Source: Thermoanaerobaculaceae bacterium
Lineage (GTDB): Bacteria; Acidobacteriota; Thermoanaerobaculia; Thermoanaerobaculales; Thermoanaerobaculaceae
Length of the DNA: 5,234 nucleotides
Direction of reading: 5' to 3'
Assembly: GCA_022865555.1 (NCBI GenBank)
Contig: JALHTD010000394.1
Span: 1 to 5,234, forward strand
The notes below the pieces were generated by a model, which saw only the letters and a program-made list of their open reading frames with translations, was not told the DNA's origin and searched no databases. Shown one piece after another: positions 1-4,923 of this stretch (its first letter is position 1; each line of letters begins with the position of its first letter). The position numbers were made by a program, and so were the translations under genes.

Positions 1-249
1 CTCGGGCGGCGCCGCGGCGCCTACCGGTGCCCCATAGGTCTCCAGCGCCTGCGCCATCGCCTGGGCGGCCGCATCGCTCCGGCTCCCGAGGAACGCCGTG
101 ACCCCCCACCACTCGAGGGCAACCGCCAGCACCCCGCCGAGGCCTGTCGCGGCCTGTCGCCAGTTCTGGCCGAGCCAGTGAAAAACGCGGTCCACCAGGG
201 AGACGAACTGGTCCTGTTTGATCTGCTTTCGCGTCAGTCGACGTCCCAC
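1..249 (-). CDS. Membrane-anchored YfgM-like/TPR protein, N-terminal 83 residues (partial)
   Basis: This gene begins at a GTG (249-247) and leaves the window at its left edge, so only the N-terminus is visible. The protein opens with a basic, cytoplasmic-looking segment (MGRRLTRKQIKQDQFVSLVD), an amphipathic stretch with WLGQNW, and one hydrophobic segment at about residues 34-55 that contains a charged Glu46. An Ala-rich linker follows. This is the arrangement of YfgM-like proteins: a short cytoplasmic tail, one transmembrane helix, and a periplasmic tetratricopeptide domain, which would lie beyond the window. Related proteins are thought to assist periplasmic protein traffic near the Sec translocon or outer-membrane assembly. 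The GTG start is supported by a GGGGGAG Shine-Dalgarno 7 nt upstream, and no other in-frame start fits as well. The gene follows the OmpH-like gene by 22 bp on the same strand, so they probably share a transcript. The TPR domain is inferred, not seen. Confidence 0.75.
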   Translation of the reverse strand, partial: MGRRLTRKQIKQDQFVSLVDRVFHWLGQNWRQAATGLGGVLAVALEWWGVTAFLGSRSDAAAQAMAQALETYGAPVGAAAPPE

Positions 250-271
250 GTTGCCACTCCCCCGCGGACCG

Positions 272-835
272 CTACTTGGCCGGTGCCGCCGGCGCCTTGG
301 CAGCCACCGGGTACTTTTCGTTGTAGAGCTTGATCACGGTCTCCGTGATGTCGGCCGACTCGGCGAAGTACGCAAGCTCGTTGGGGTTCAAGACGAAGAC
401 GGCGGTGTAGCGGTTGGCGTCGGCGTGCTTGGTGATGACCTCCTGGAGCTTGCCGCCGAGGTCAATGCGCAGTGCCTGCTGCTTCGCCTCGAAGTCGCGC
501 TTGGAGATGCGCTGCTTGTCCTCGAACTCCCTCTGCGTCGCCACCAGCCTGCGGTTGAGCTCGACGAGGGTGTTGTCGGGCGCACCGCCCTGCCTGGTGA
601 CGATCTCGCCCTTCAGGTTGTTGACCTCCTTGCCCAGCCTTGCGAGCTCCTCCTCGCGCGGTCGGAGCCAGTCGTCGAGCTCCTTGAGCCGGATCTTGCC
701 CTCCTCGGTGCTTATCAGTGCCCTCTGCACGTGCACGAAGGCGATCTTGGTGGGGGATTCCACCTGCTGCGCCAGCCCGCTCGCCGAGAGCAGAACCCCT
801 GCGAAGACTGCCACACCGAGCTTCTCGAACCTCAT
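272..835 (-). CDS. OmpH/Skp-family periplasmic chaperone
   Basis: A 187-residue exported protein of the OmpH/Skp family, whose members hold unfolded outer-membrane proteins in the periplasm. Residues 1-22 form a Sec signal peptide (basic start, hydrophobic core, likely cleavage after SGLA before QQ). The mature part starts with the family hallmark KIAFVHVQRAL at 30-40, then EEGK. A long charged coiled-coil region at about 45-135 would form the tentacle. The C-terminal segment returns to the small beta body with AVFVLNPNELAYFAESADIT (145-164) and a final helix IKLYNEKYP. An Ala/Pro/Lys tail ends the protein. The length matches the usual 160-190. The start at 835 is chosen because AGGAGG lies 5 nt upstream; an in-frame TTG 18 nt earlier would put that Shine-Dalgarno inside the gene. 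It is the first gene of its operon here, with a YfgM-like gene downstream and no bamA or lpxD visible, unlike the common arrangement. Family assignment is strong; whether it is a true Skp orthologue is inferred. Confidence 0.9.
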   Translation of the reverse strand: MRFEKLGVAVFAGVLLSASGLAQQVESPTKIAFVHVQRALISTEEGKIRLKELDDWLRPREEELARLGKEVNNLKGEIVTRQGGAPDNTLVELNRRLVATQREFEDKQRISKRDFEAKQQALRIDLGGKLQEVITKHADANRYTAVFVLNPNELAYFAESADITETVIKLYNEKYPVAAKAPAAPAK

Positions 836-840
836 GAAAC

Positions 841-846
841 CCTCCT
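841..846 (-). promoter_or_regulatory. Ribosome binding site of the ompH-like gene
   Basis: A perfect AGGAGG on the minus strand lies 5 nt before the ATG at 835-833. It decides the start of the OmpH-like protein against the in-frame TTG at 853-851, which lies upstream of it. Confidence 0.85.
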
Positions 847-865
847 GCCGCAACGGCGGCGGAAG

Positions 866-874
866 ATTCTAGCA
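866..874 (-). promoter_or_regulatory. Candidate extended -10 promoter for the ompH-like operon
   Basis: Read on the minus strand, the sequence is TGC followed by TAGAAT, an extended -10 element with one mismatch to TATAAT. It lies about 30 nt upstream of the OmpH-like ATG, which would give a leader of roughly 20-25 nt containing the AGGAGG site. No convincing TTGACA-like -35 is seen at the right distance, although extended -10 promoters can work without one. This is a sequence match only; the base composition makes an AT-rich hexamer here stand out from its surroundings. Confidence 0.5.
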
Positions 875-887
875 CGCTGAATGCCGG

Positions 888-893
888 TAGAAT
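888..893 (+). promoter_or_regulatory. Candidate -10 element for the ADH-radical SAM operon
   Basis: TAGAAT matches the -10 consensus at five of six positions and would start transcription near position 900. That leaves a very short leader before the GTG at 917, and it excludes the ATG at 881, which lies upstream of the element, as a start codon. No good -35 is visible; the expected position overlaps the opposing -10 element. Confidence 0.4.
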
Positions 894-900
894 CGACTTT

Positions 901-906
901 GGGAGG
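901..906 (+). promoter_or_regulatory. Ribosome binding site favouring the GTG start of the ADH
   Basis: GGGAGG lies 10 nt before GTG 917. A second, weaker AAAGG at 913-917 lies 8 nt before ATG 926, so starts at 917 and 926 are both possible and differ by three residues. Confidence 0.5.
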
Positions 907-916
907 TCTCGGAAAG

Positions 917-1912
917 GTGCAAGCCATGGTGCTCGCAGCGCCCGGGCCGGTCGAGTCGCGGCCGCTGGCCGTGCGCGAGATCGAGCCGCCGCGTCCCGGT
1001 CCGGGGCAGCTGCGCTTGCGCGTCGCGGCGTGTGGCGTGTGCCGCACCGACCTTCACACCATCGAAGGAGAGCTTGCCCTTCCCAGGCTTCCGCTGGTGC
1101 CCGGCCACCAGATCGTCGGCGTCGTCGAACGGGTGGGCGATGGCGTCCCGCCCGCGCTGGTAGGAACGCGGGCCGGCGTGGCCTGGATGGGCGGCACGTG
1201 CGGAGCCTGCTCGTTCTGCCGCAGCGGCCGTGAGAACCTCTGCGCCGGGGCGCAGTTCACCGGCCTCCACGTCGATGGGGGCTACGCGCAGCTCGCGGTT
1301 GCGCGCGCCGACTTCACCTACCCGCTCCCGGCGGGGTTCTCGGACGAGCAGGCCGCGCCCCTGCTGTGCGCCGGCGTGATCGGTTACCGCGCCCTGCGCC
1401 TGGCAGGCGCCCTTGCCGGCGGCCGGCTGGGCATATTCGGGTTCGGTGCCTCCGCTCACGTCGCGATCCAGGTCGCGCGCCACGCGGGCTGCGACGTGTT
1501 GGTGTTCACCCGCGCAGAACGGCATCGCGAGCACGCCCTCGCTCTCGGCGCCTCCTGGGCCGGCTCCCCGTCCGAACGGCCTGCGGCGGAGCTCGACCAC
1601 GCGGTGATCTTCTCGCCCTCGGGGGAGCAGGTGGTCGAGGCGTTGCAGCACCTGGCGCGCGGGGGAACGGTGGCCTGCGCGGGGGTCACCATGAGCGACC
1701 TGCCAGGCTTCCCGTACTCGCTGCTCTACCACGAGCGCACCGTGCGCTCCGTGGCCAACGCCACCCGGGACGACGCCCGCGAGCTCCTGGATCTGGCGGC
1801 GCGCATCCCCATCACCACCAGCGTGGAGGTGCTGCCCCTGACCGAGGCCAACGAGGCGCTTGCCCGCGTCAAGGGCTCCAGGGTGACCGGCGCGCTGGTC
1901 CTGCGAGCGTGA
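917..1912 (+). CDS. Zinc-dependent alcohol dehydrogenase family protein (MDR superfamily, TIGR02822-like)
   Basis: A 331-residue medium-chain dehydrogenase/reductase, expected to oxidise an alcohol or reduce an aldehyde with NAD(P)(H) in the cytoplasm; the substrate is unknown. Visible catalytic-zinc ligands are Cys42 (in GVCRTDLH), His64 (in PGHQIVG) and Cys151 (in PLLCAG). The structural zinc lobe has Cys95, Cys98, Cys101 and Cys109. The GHE motif common in ADHs is GHQ here, which I recall as usual in this subfamily. The Rossmann fold starts near LGIFGFGASAH (171-181), and the C-terminal part contains VRSVANATRDDA, another subfamily signature. The start is taken as GTG 917, giving VQAMVLAAPGP, with GGGAGG 10 nt upstream; ATG 926 (with AAAGG 8 nt upstream) is the alternative. 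An in-frame ATG at 881 would add 12 residues without homology and lies before the likely -10. The stop overlaps the next gene's start (TGATG), indicating coupling to the radical SAM gene. Subfamily assignment is from memory of sequence patterns. Confidence 0.9.
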   Translation: MQAMVLAAPGPVESRPLAVREIEPPRPGPGQLRLRVAACGVCRTDLHTIEGELALPRLPLVPGHQIVGVVERVGDGVPPALVGTRAGVAWMGGTCGACSFCRSGRENLCAGAQFTGLHVDGGYAQLAVARADFTYPLPAGFSDEQAAPLLCAGVIGYRALRLAGALAGGRLGIFGFGASAHVAIQVARHAGCDVLVFTRAERHREHALALGASWAGSPSERPAAELDHAVIFSPSGEQVVEALQHLARGGTVACAGVTMSDLPGFPYSLLYHERTVRSVANATRDDARELLDLAARIPITTSVEVLPLTEANEALARVKGSRVTGALVLRA

Positions 1913-2889
1913 TGGGCAGAGGAGCCGGCAAACCGCCGGGCTTCGAACCCGGCTACCGGAGCCTCCTCGCGACCGGGGAGCTCCAGCGCCGCGCCGCGAG
2001 GCTCGAGGCCATGCTCGAGCGCTGCGAGCTTTGCCCCAGGCGCTGCCAGGTGGACCGCCGGCGCGAGCTCGGCTGCTGCTTCACGGGCGTCGAGCCGATC
2101 GTTGCATCCTGGGGGCCGCACACGGGCGAGGAGGCACCGATTTCGGGCAGCAACGGCTCGGGGACGATCTTCCTCGCCAACTGCAACCTGCGCTGCGCCT
2201 TCTGCCAGAACGCCGACATCTCGCAGCGCCCGGCGGACCACATCGGCCACACCTCCGGGGCCGCTGACCTCGCCGCGGCGATGCTGCAGCTTGAGGCGGA
2301 GGGCTGCCACAACCTCAACTGGGTCTCGCCCACCCATCAGGTACCTGCCCTGGTGCGCGCGCTCGCGCTGGCCGCGGCGAACGGCCTCTCGCTGCCGATC
2401 GTCTACAACACCAACGGGTACGACTCGGTCGCGGTGCTCGAGCAGCTCGACGGCGTGGTGGACATCTACATGCCCGACCTCAAGTATTCGGACGAGCTGG
2501 CAGCGCAGGAGCTCTCGGGGATTGCCGGCTACCCCGCCGCGGCGCGCAGCGCGATTGCCGAGATGTTCCGCCAGGTCGGCGATTCCTGGGACCTCGCCCC
2601 GGACGGCGCGCTTCGGCGCGGCCTCCTGGTGCGCGTGCTGATCCTCCCCGGGGGCCTCGCGGGGGTCGCCGAGACCCTGCGCTGGCTCTCGGAGGGGCTC
2701 TCGCCGCTGGTCACCGTCAGCCTGATGAGCCAGTACCGCCCCTGCCACCGGGCCGGCCGGGTCGCCGGGCACCCCGAGCTGCGCCGGACGATCAACAGGG
2801 ACGAGCACCTGGGCGCACGGCTCGCACTCGAGCGCTTCAACAAGAGCCCCCACACGCTGGTGCAGGGGTTCTCCGGACTGCAGGCGTGA
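1912..2889 (+). CDS. PflX-like radical SAM protein (COG1313)
   Basis: A 325-residue radical SAM enzyme related to pyruvate formate-lyase-activating enzymes; members are usually called PflX or uncharacterised Fe-S protein, and their substrate is not established. The [4Fe-4S]/SAM motif is C91-x3-C95-x2-C98 in ANCNLRCAFCQN. An N-terminal cysteine cluster, C38-x2-C41-x3-C45 plus C55-C56 (CELCPRRCQV, ELGCC), precedes it and is typical of the family. Other family blocks are HTGEEAPISGSNGSGTIFLA (70-89), EGCHNLNWVSPTHQVP, PIVYNTNGYD, DGVVDIYMPDLKYS, EMFRQVGD and SLMSQYRP. One oddity is that the block normally read RHLVLPG is R241-V242-L243-I244-L245-P246-G, replacing the histidine with valine. The ATG overlaps the ADH stop codon as TGATG, and no strong separate Shine-Dalgarno is visible, so translation probably depends on termination of the upstream gene. 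The gene ends 15 bp before the convergent holC stop. Family identity is firm; function is unknown. Confidence 0.9.
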   Translation: MGRGAGKPPGFEPGYRSLLATGELQRRAARLEAMLERCELCPRRCQVDRRRELGCCFTGVEPIVASWGPHTGEEAPISGSNGSGTIFLANCNLRCAFCQNADISQRPADHIGHTSGAADLAAAMLQLEAEGCHNLNWVSPTHQVPALVRALALAAANGLSLPIVYNTNGYDSVAVLEQLDGVVDIYMPDLKYSDELAAQELSGIAGYPAAARSAIAEMFRQVGDSWDLAPDGALRRGLLVRVLILPGGLAGVAETLRWLSEGLSPLVTVSLMSQYRPCHRAGRVAGHPELRRTINRDEHLGARLALERFNKSPHTLVQGFSGLQA

Positions 2890-2900
2890 GGGCCTGGCAT

Positions 2901-2916
2901 GCCCCTAACCCGGGGC
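2901..2916. terminator. Small GC hairpin at the convergent junction (weak terminator candidate)
   Basis: GCCCC (2901-2905) and GGGGC (2912-2916) can pair around a 6-nt loop, over the holC stop codon and just past the radical SAM stop. There is no T-run on either strand, so it is not a classical intrinsic terminator. It may slow polymerase arriving from both sides, or it may be a chance product of high GC. Confidence 0.25.
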
Positions 2917-3372
2917 CTTGCCCGCCACGCCGCGGCCCTCCTCCACCTTGAAGCCGGCTTCCTCCCACGTCTTGCCCTTGCCTTCGTCCTCGGGCGAGGC
3001 GGTGACGAAGTCGTGGATCTCCGAGAAGCCGCTCGCCTCCCGCTGGTCCGCGATCTGGTCCCCGATGACCAGGACCGTGGCGCCGTTGGGGTTGGCGAGG
3101 GTCCCCGCCACCACGACCACGGGGTCCTCGACCTCCCCGTGGCCGTCCCACAGAACGTGCGGGACGAACGAGTGCTGCGCAAACGTCCAGAGGTACTCGT
3201 CGAGCATGGCGGCGCGGCCGCTGTCGGAGAGGAAAACCGTGACGCGCTTGCCCTTCTGGTAGAGGCTCTCCACCAGACGGCACGCCTCGAGCGCCTTCTT
3301 GGTACCGGCCAGGCGGTGCAGGACGACCTTCGCCGCCCGATCCCGCTTCTCGCGTGCCTTCTTCTCCGCCAT
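2905..3372 (-). CDS. holC: DNA polymerase III chi subunit, HolC-like
   Basis: A 155-residue protein with the core signature of the DNA polymerase III chi subunit. In E. coli, chi pairs with psi and binds the C-terminal tail of SSB, linking the clamp loader to the lagging-strand template. Visible matches are LYQKGKRVTVFLSD (37-50), the strongest block LDEYLWTFAQHSFVPH (57-72; E. coli has LDEALW and ESFVPH at the same place), DPVVVV, a strand ending in LVIGDQ, and FSEIHDFVTASPED. The N-terminus carries a short Lys/Arg-rich extension, and the C-terminus replaces the usual Arg/Tyr-rich helix with KTWEEAGFKVEEG and a Gly-rich tail. Length is close to the 147 of E. coli. The ATG at 3372 has GAGGG 10 nt upstream. 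It follows the M16-like gene by 49 bp on the same strand and is probably co-transcribed with it, although no functional link is obvious. The main uncertainty is how much of the SSB-binding surface is retained. Confidence 0.82.
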   Translation of the reverse strand: MAEKKAREKRDRAAKVVLHRLAGTKKALEACRLVESLYQKGKRVTVFLSDSGRAAMLDEYLWTFAQHSFVPHVLWDGHGEVEDPVVVVAGTLANPNGATVLVIGDQIADQREASGFSEIHDFVTASPEDEGKGKTWEEAGFKVEEGRGVAGKAPG

Positions 3373-3389
3373 TCGTCTCAGGCCCTCGG

Positions 3390-3413
3390 CCCCGCCTCCT
3401 CCCCGCCCCTCCC
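3390..3413 (-). other. G-quadruplex consensus motif in the holC leader
   Basis: On the minus strand (the sense strand of holC) there are four G-runs of 3, 4, 4 and 4 bases with loops of 1, 1 and 7 nt, fitting the G3+N1-7 consensus. The long loop holds an AGGAGG that is too far (22 nt) from the holC ATG to serve as its ribosome binding site. Folding in DNA or RNA is a prediction; chance occurrence is not negligible in such GC-rich sequence. Confidence 0.5.
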
Positions 3414-3421
3414 GCCGCGCC

Positions 3422-4903
3422 TCACTGCGCCAGAGGCTTCAGCGTGAGCGGGTCGCGCAGAGGCAGCCTCACCAGCGGTCCGAAGCTCTCGAACCTGGCG
3501 TCCGGGTGGTCGGGATGCCCCTTGAGGATCTCGTCCACGTTTCCGACCACCAGGATGATCAGCTCGTCGGGCTTGATGTGGGCCTTTGCCGCGGTCTGGG
3601 TGCTCGCGGCCGTGACCTCGCCCATCCGCGCTCGGTAAGCCTTCCAGTAATCGTGGGGAAGCCCGACGAGATCGTCCTGGGCGAACCGGGTGACGGTCCT
3701 CAGCTTGCTCTCGAACATCCGGGGGAAGCGGTCGATGAAGGCGCTCTTGCTGTTGGCGAGCTCCTTCTCCGTCACCTGCGTGGTCGTGATCTTGCCGACC
3801 AGGTCGACCGTGAGCCTGGCCGCCCGCGCGCAGGTGGAGGACTTGGACTGGAAGTAGGCGCGAAATGTGCCCGGGTAGAGGTCGCCGATCCCGTAGCTCG
3901 AGTAGGCGGAGTAGGCCAGCCCCTCGTCGGAGCGCACCTTCGCCATCATCCAGGCGGTAAAGCCGCCGCCTCCCAGGATGTCGTTGGCAACCTCGAGGGA
4001 GGACTCGTCGGGCAGTGGCCGCTTGGCGCCCAGCTGGCCGATGGAGACCCGCCCCTGGTTGACATCGGGCTTGTTGACCAGGTACACGCCCGGCTTCGCG
4101 GAGCCCTTCGGTTGAGGCACGGCACCAACCGGGGCGCCGGTCGCCTTCCAGGCCCCGATCGTCGCGGTGAGCTTGGCGATCATCGCTTTGCGGTCGAAGT
4201 CACCGGCGACCGCCACCACGAAGTTCGCCGGGTTGGCGAGCAGCTTGTGGAACGAGACTAGGTCGTCGCGGGTGATCCCGTCCACCGAGGCCTTCGTGGG
4301 CAGCCGGTTGAGCCAGAAGTCGTCGCCGTAGACGAGGCGGTCCCACTCGCGGTCCTCGATCGACTCGGAGTCGTCGTTGCGCCGCTTCATCTCCGAGAGC
4401 ATGTCCTCCTTGGCCTTGGCCAGGCGGGCCTCCTCGAAGCGCGGCGCCTGGAGGACGTCCATCAGCAACCCGAGGCCGCGGTCCAGGTCCTTGGCAAGGA
4501 GGTTCAGGGAGACCCTGCCCGAGACTCCGCCCACGTTCGTGGAGATCTGTGCGGCGAGGAAGTCCAGCTCCTCGTCCAGCGCCTTGGCGTCGAGCTTTCC
4601 CGCCCCGCCCGTGCGCCACACCGTCCCGGTCAACTCGCCGAGCCCCTCCTTGCCGGCGGGATCGAGGTACCCTCCGCCGCGGAAGAGCACCACCACGTTT
4701 ACCAGGGGCAGCATCTTGTCCTCGGCGACGTAGGCGGTCACCCCATTCGCGAGCCTGACCCGCATGGTCGCCGCGTCGGGCACGTTGAAGGTGAGGGGCG
4801 GGAAGGCGAGCTGCTCCGGCCTGGGCGGTATCTCCGCCGCCACGGCGGCTGCCGCCGAGACCAGAACGATCGCGAGAGTCAGCAAACGATGAGAGTGTTT
4901 CAT
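3422..4903 (-). CDS. M16-family peptidase-like protein lacking the HxxEH zinc site
   Basis: A 493-residue exported M16 (insulinase/pitrilysin, M16B-size) protein. Residues 1-22 or 1-23 are a Sec signal peptide (KHSHR, hydrophobic core, AVAA). The N-terminal M16 domain begins with LANGVTAYVAEDKMLPLVNV and FRGGGYLDPAGKEGLGEL. Where active enzymes have HxxEH, this protein has E90-L-T-G93-T94, so both zinc histidines and the catalytic glutamate are gone. The domain ends near VAGDFD (232-237). The C-terminal domain carries VNQGRVSIGQLG, NDILGGGGFTAWMM, and the conserved Arg/Tyr pair R324 and Y331 in KVRSDEGLAYSAY. This is the profile of the non-catalytic, substrate-binding subunit of a heterodimeric periplasmic M16B peptidase. 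The ATG has AAGGAG 9 nt upstream. The gene lies 20 bp after another coding region whose visible tail probably belongs to the catalytic subunit. Annotation by homology alone would mislabel it a peptidase. Confidence 0.92.
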   Translation of the reverse strand: MKHSHRLLTLAIVLVSAAAAVAAEIPPRPEQLAFPPLTFNVPDAATMRVRLANGVTAYVAEDKMLPLVNVVVLFRGGGYLDPAGKEGLGELTGTVWRTGGAGKLDAKALDEELDFLAAQISTNVGGVSGRVSLNLLAKDLDRGLGLLMDVLQAPRFEEARLAKAKEDMLSEMKRRNDDSESIEDREWDRLVYGDDFWLNRLPTKASVDGITRDDLVSFHKLLANPANFVVAVAGDFDRKAMIAKLTATIGAWKATGAPVGAVPQPKGSAKPGVYLVNKPDVNQGRVSIGQLGAKRPLPDESSLEVANDILGGGGFTAWMMAKVRSDEGLAYSAYSSYGIGDLYPGTFRAYFQSKSSTCARAARLTVDLVGKITTTQVTEKELANSKSAFIDRFPRMFESKLRTVTRFAQDDLVGLPHDYWKAYRARMGEVTAASTQTAAKAHIKPDELIILVVGNVDEILKGHPDHPDARFESFGPLVRLPLRDPLTLKPLAQ

Positions 4904-4912
4904 GGCGCTTTT

Positions 4913-4918
4913 CTCCTT
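4913..4918 (-). promoter_or_regulatory. Ribosome binding site of the M16-like gene
   Basis: AAGGAG on the minus strand lies 9 nt before the ATG at 4903-4901, inside the 20-bp gap after the upstream stop codon. It supports independent initiation of the M16-like subunit within the operon. Confidence 0.75.
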
Positions 4919-4923
4919 CCGCC

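Larger units (their letters stand above)
865..894. repeat. 7-bp inverted repeat in the divergent intergenic region
   Basis: GATTCTA (865-871) and TAGAATC (888-894) are perfect inverted copies separated by 16 bp. The arms contain the outward-facing TAGAAT hexamers proposed as -10 elements for the genes on either side. It could be an operator for a dimeric regulator or simply two copies of a divergent core promoter. The spacer is not itself symmetric. Confidence 0.55.

Noticed and set aside
141..160. Tandem 10-bp repeat GGCCTGTCGC x2
   Set aside because: It lies in the NWRQAATGLGG coding segment, a conserved part of the protein, so it looks like codon coincidence rather than slippage or a regulatory repeat.
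218..880. 220-residue plus-strand open frame opposite the ompH-like gene
   Set aside because: The minus strand carries a signal peptide, OmpH hallmark and perfect ribosome binding site; the plus frame has none of these.
881..916. ATG 881 as start of the ADH
   Set aside because: It precedes the likely -10 element and adds 12 residues not expected for the family; GTG 917 with GGGAGG upstream fits better.
869..1732. 287-residue minus-strand open frame opposite the ADH gene
   Set aside because: It is antisense to a gene with intact zinc-ligand and Rossmann motifs, is rich in Arg/Ala/Gly as expected for a GC-rich shadow frame, and shows no recognisable domain.
1366..1911. Extension of the radical SAM frame upstream to 1366, giving 507 residues
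   Set aside because: The extra 182 residues overlap the ADH in another frame, are Arg/Pro/Gly-rich and match nothing; family similarity begins after the ATG at 1912.
1726..2853. 375-residue minus-strand open frame opposite the radical SAM gene
   Set aside because: It mirrors a well-supported radical SAM gene, has low-complexity Arg/Ala/Val-rich composition, and has no motif of its own.
1912..2889. AmmeMemoRadiSam-type system around the radical SAM gene
   Set aside because: The protein matches COG1313 rather than the radical SAM partner of that system, and no AMMECR1 or Memo gene is present in the window.
3299..4261. 320-residue plus-strand open frame opposite the M16-like gene and the start of holC
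   Set aside because: It crosses two real genes on the other strand and is a composition-driven shadow frame without domain signals.
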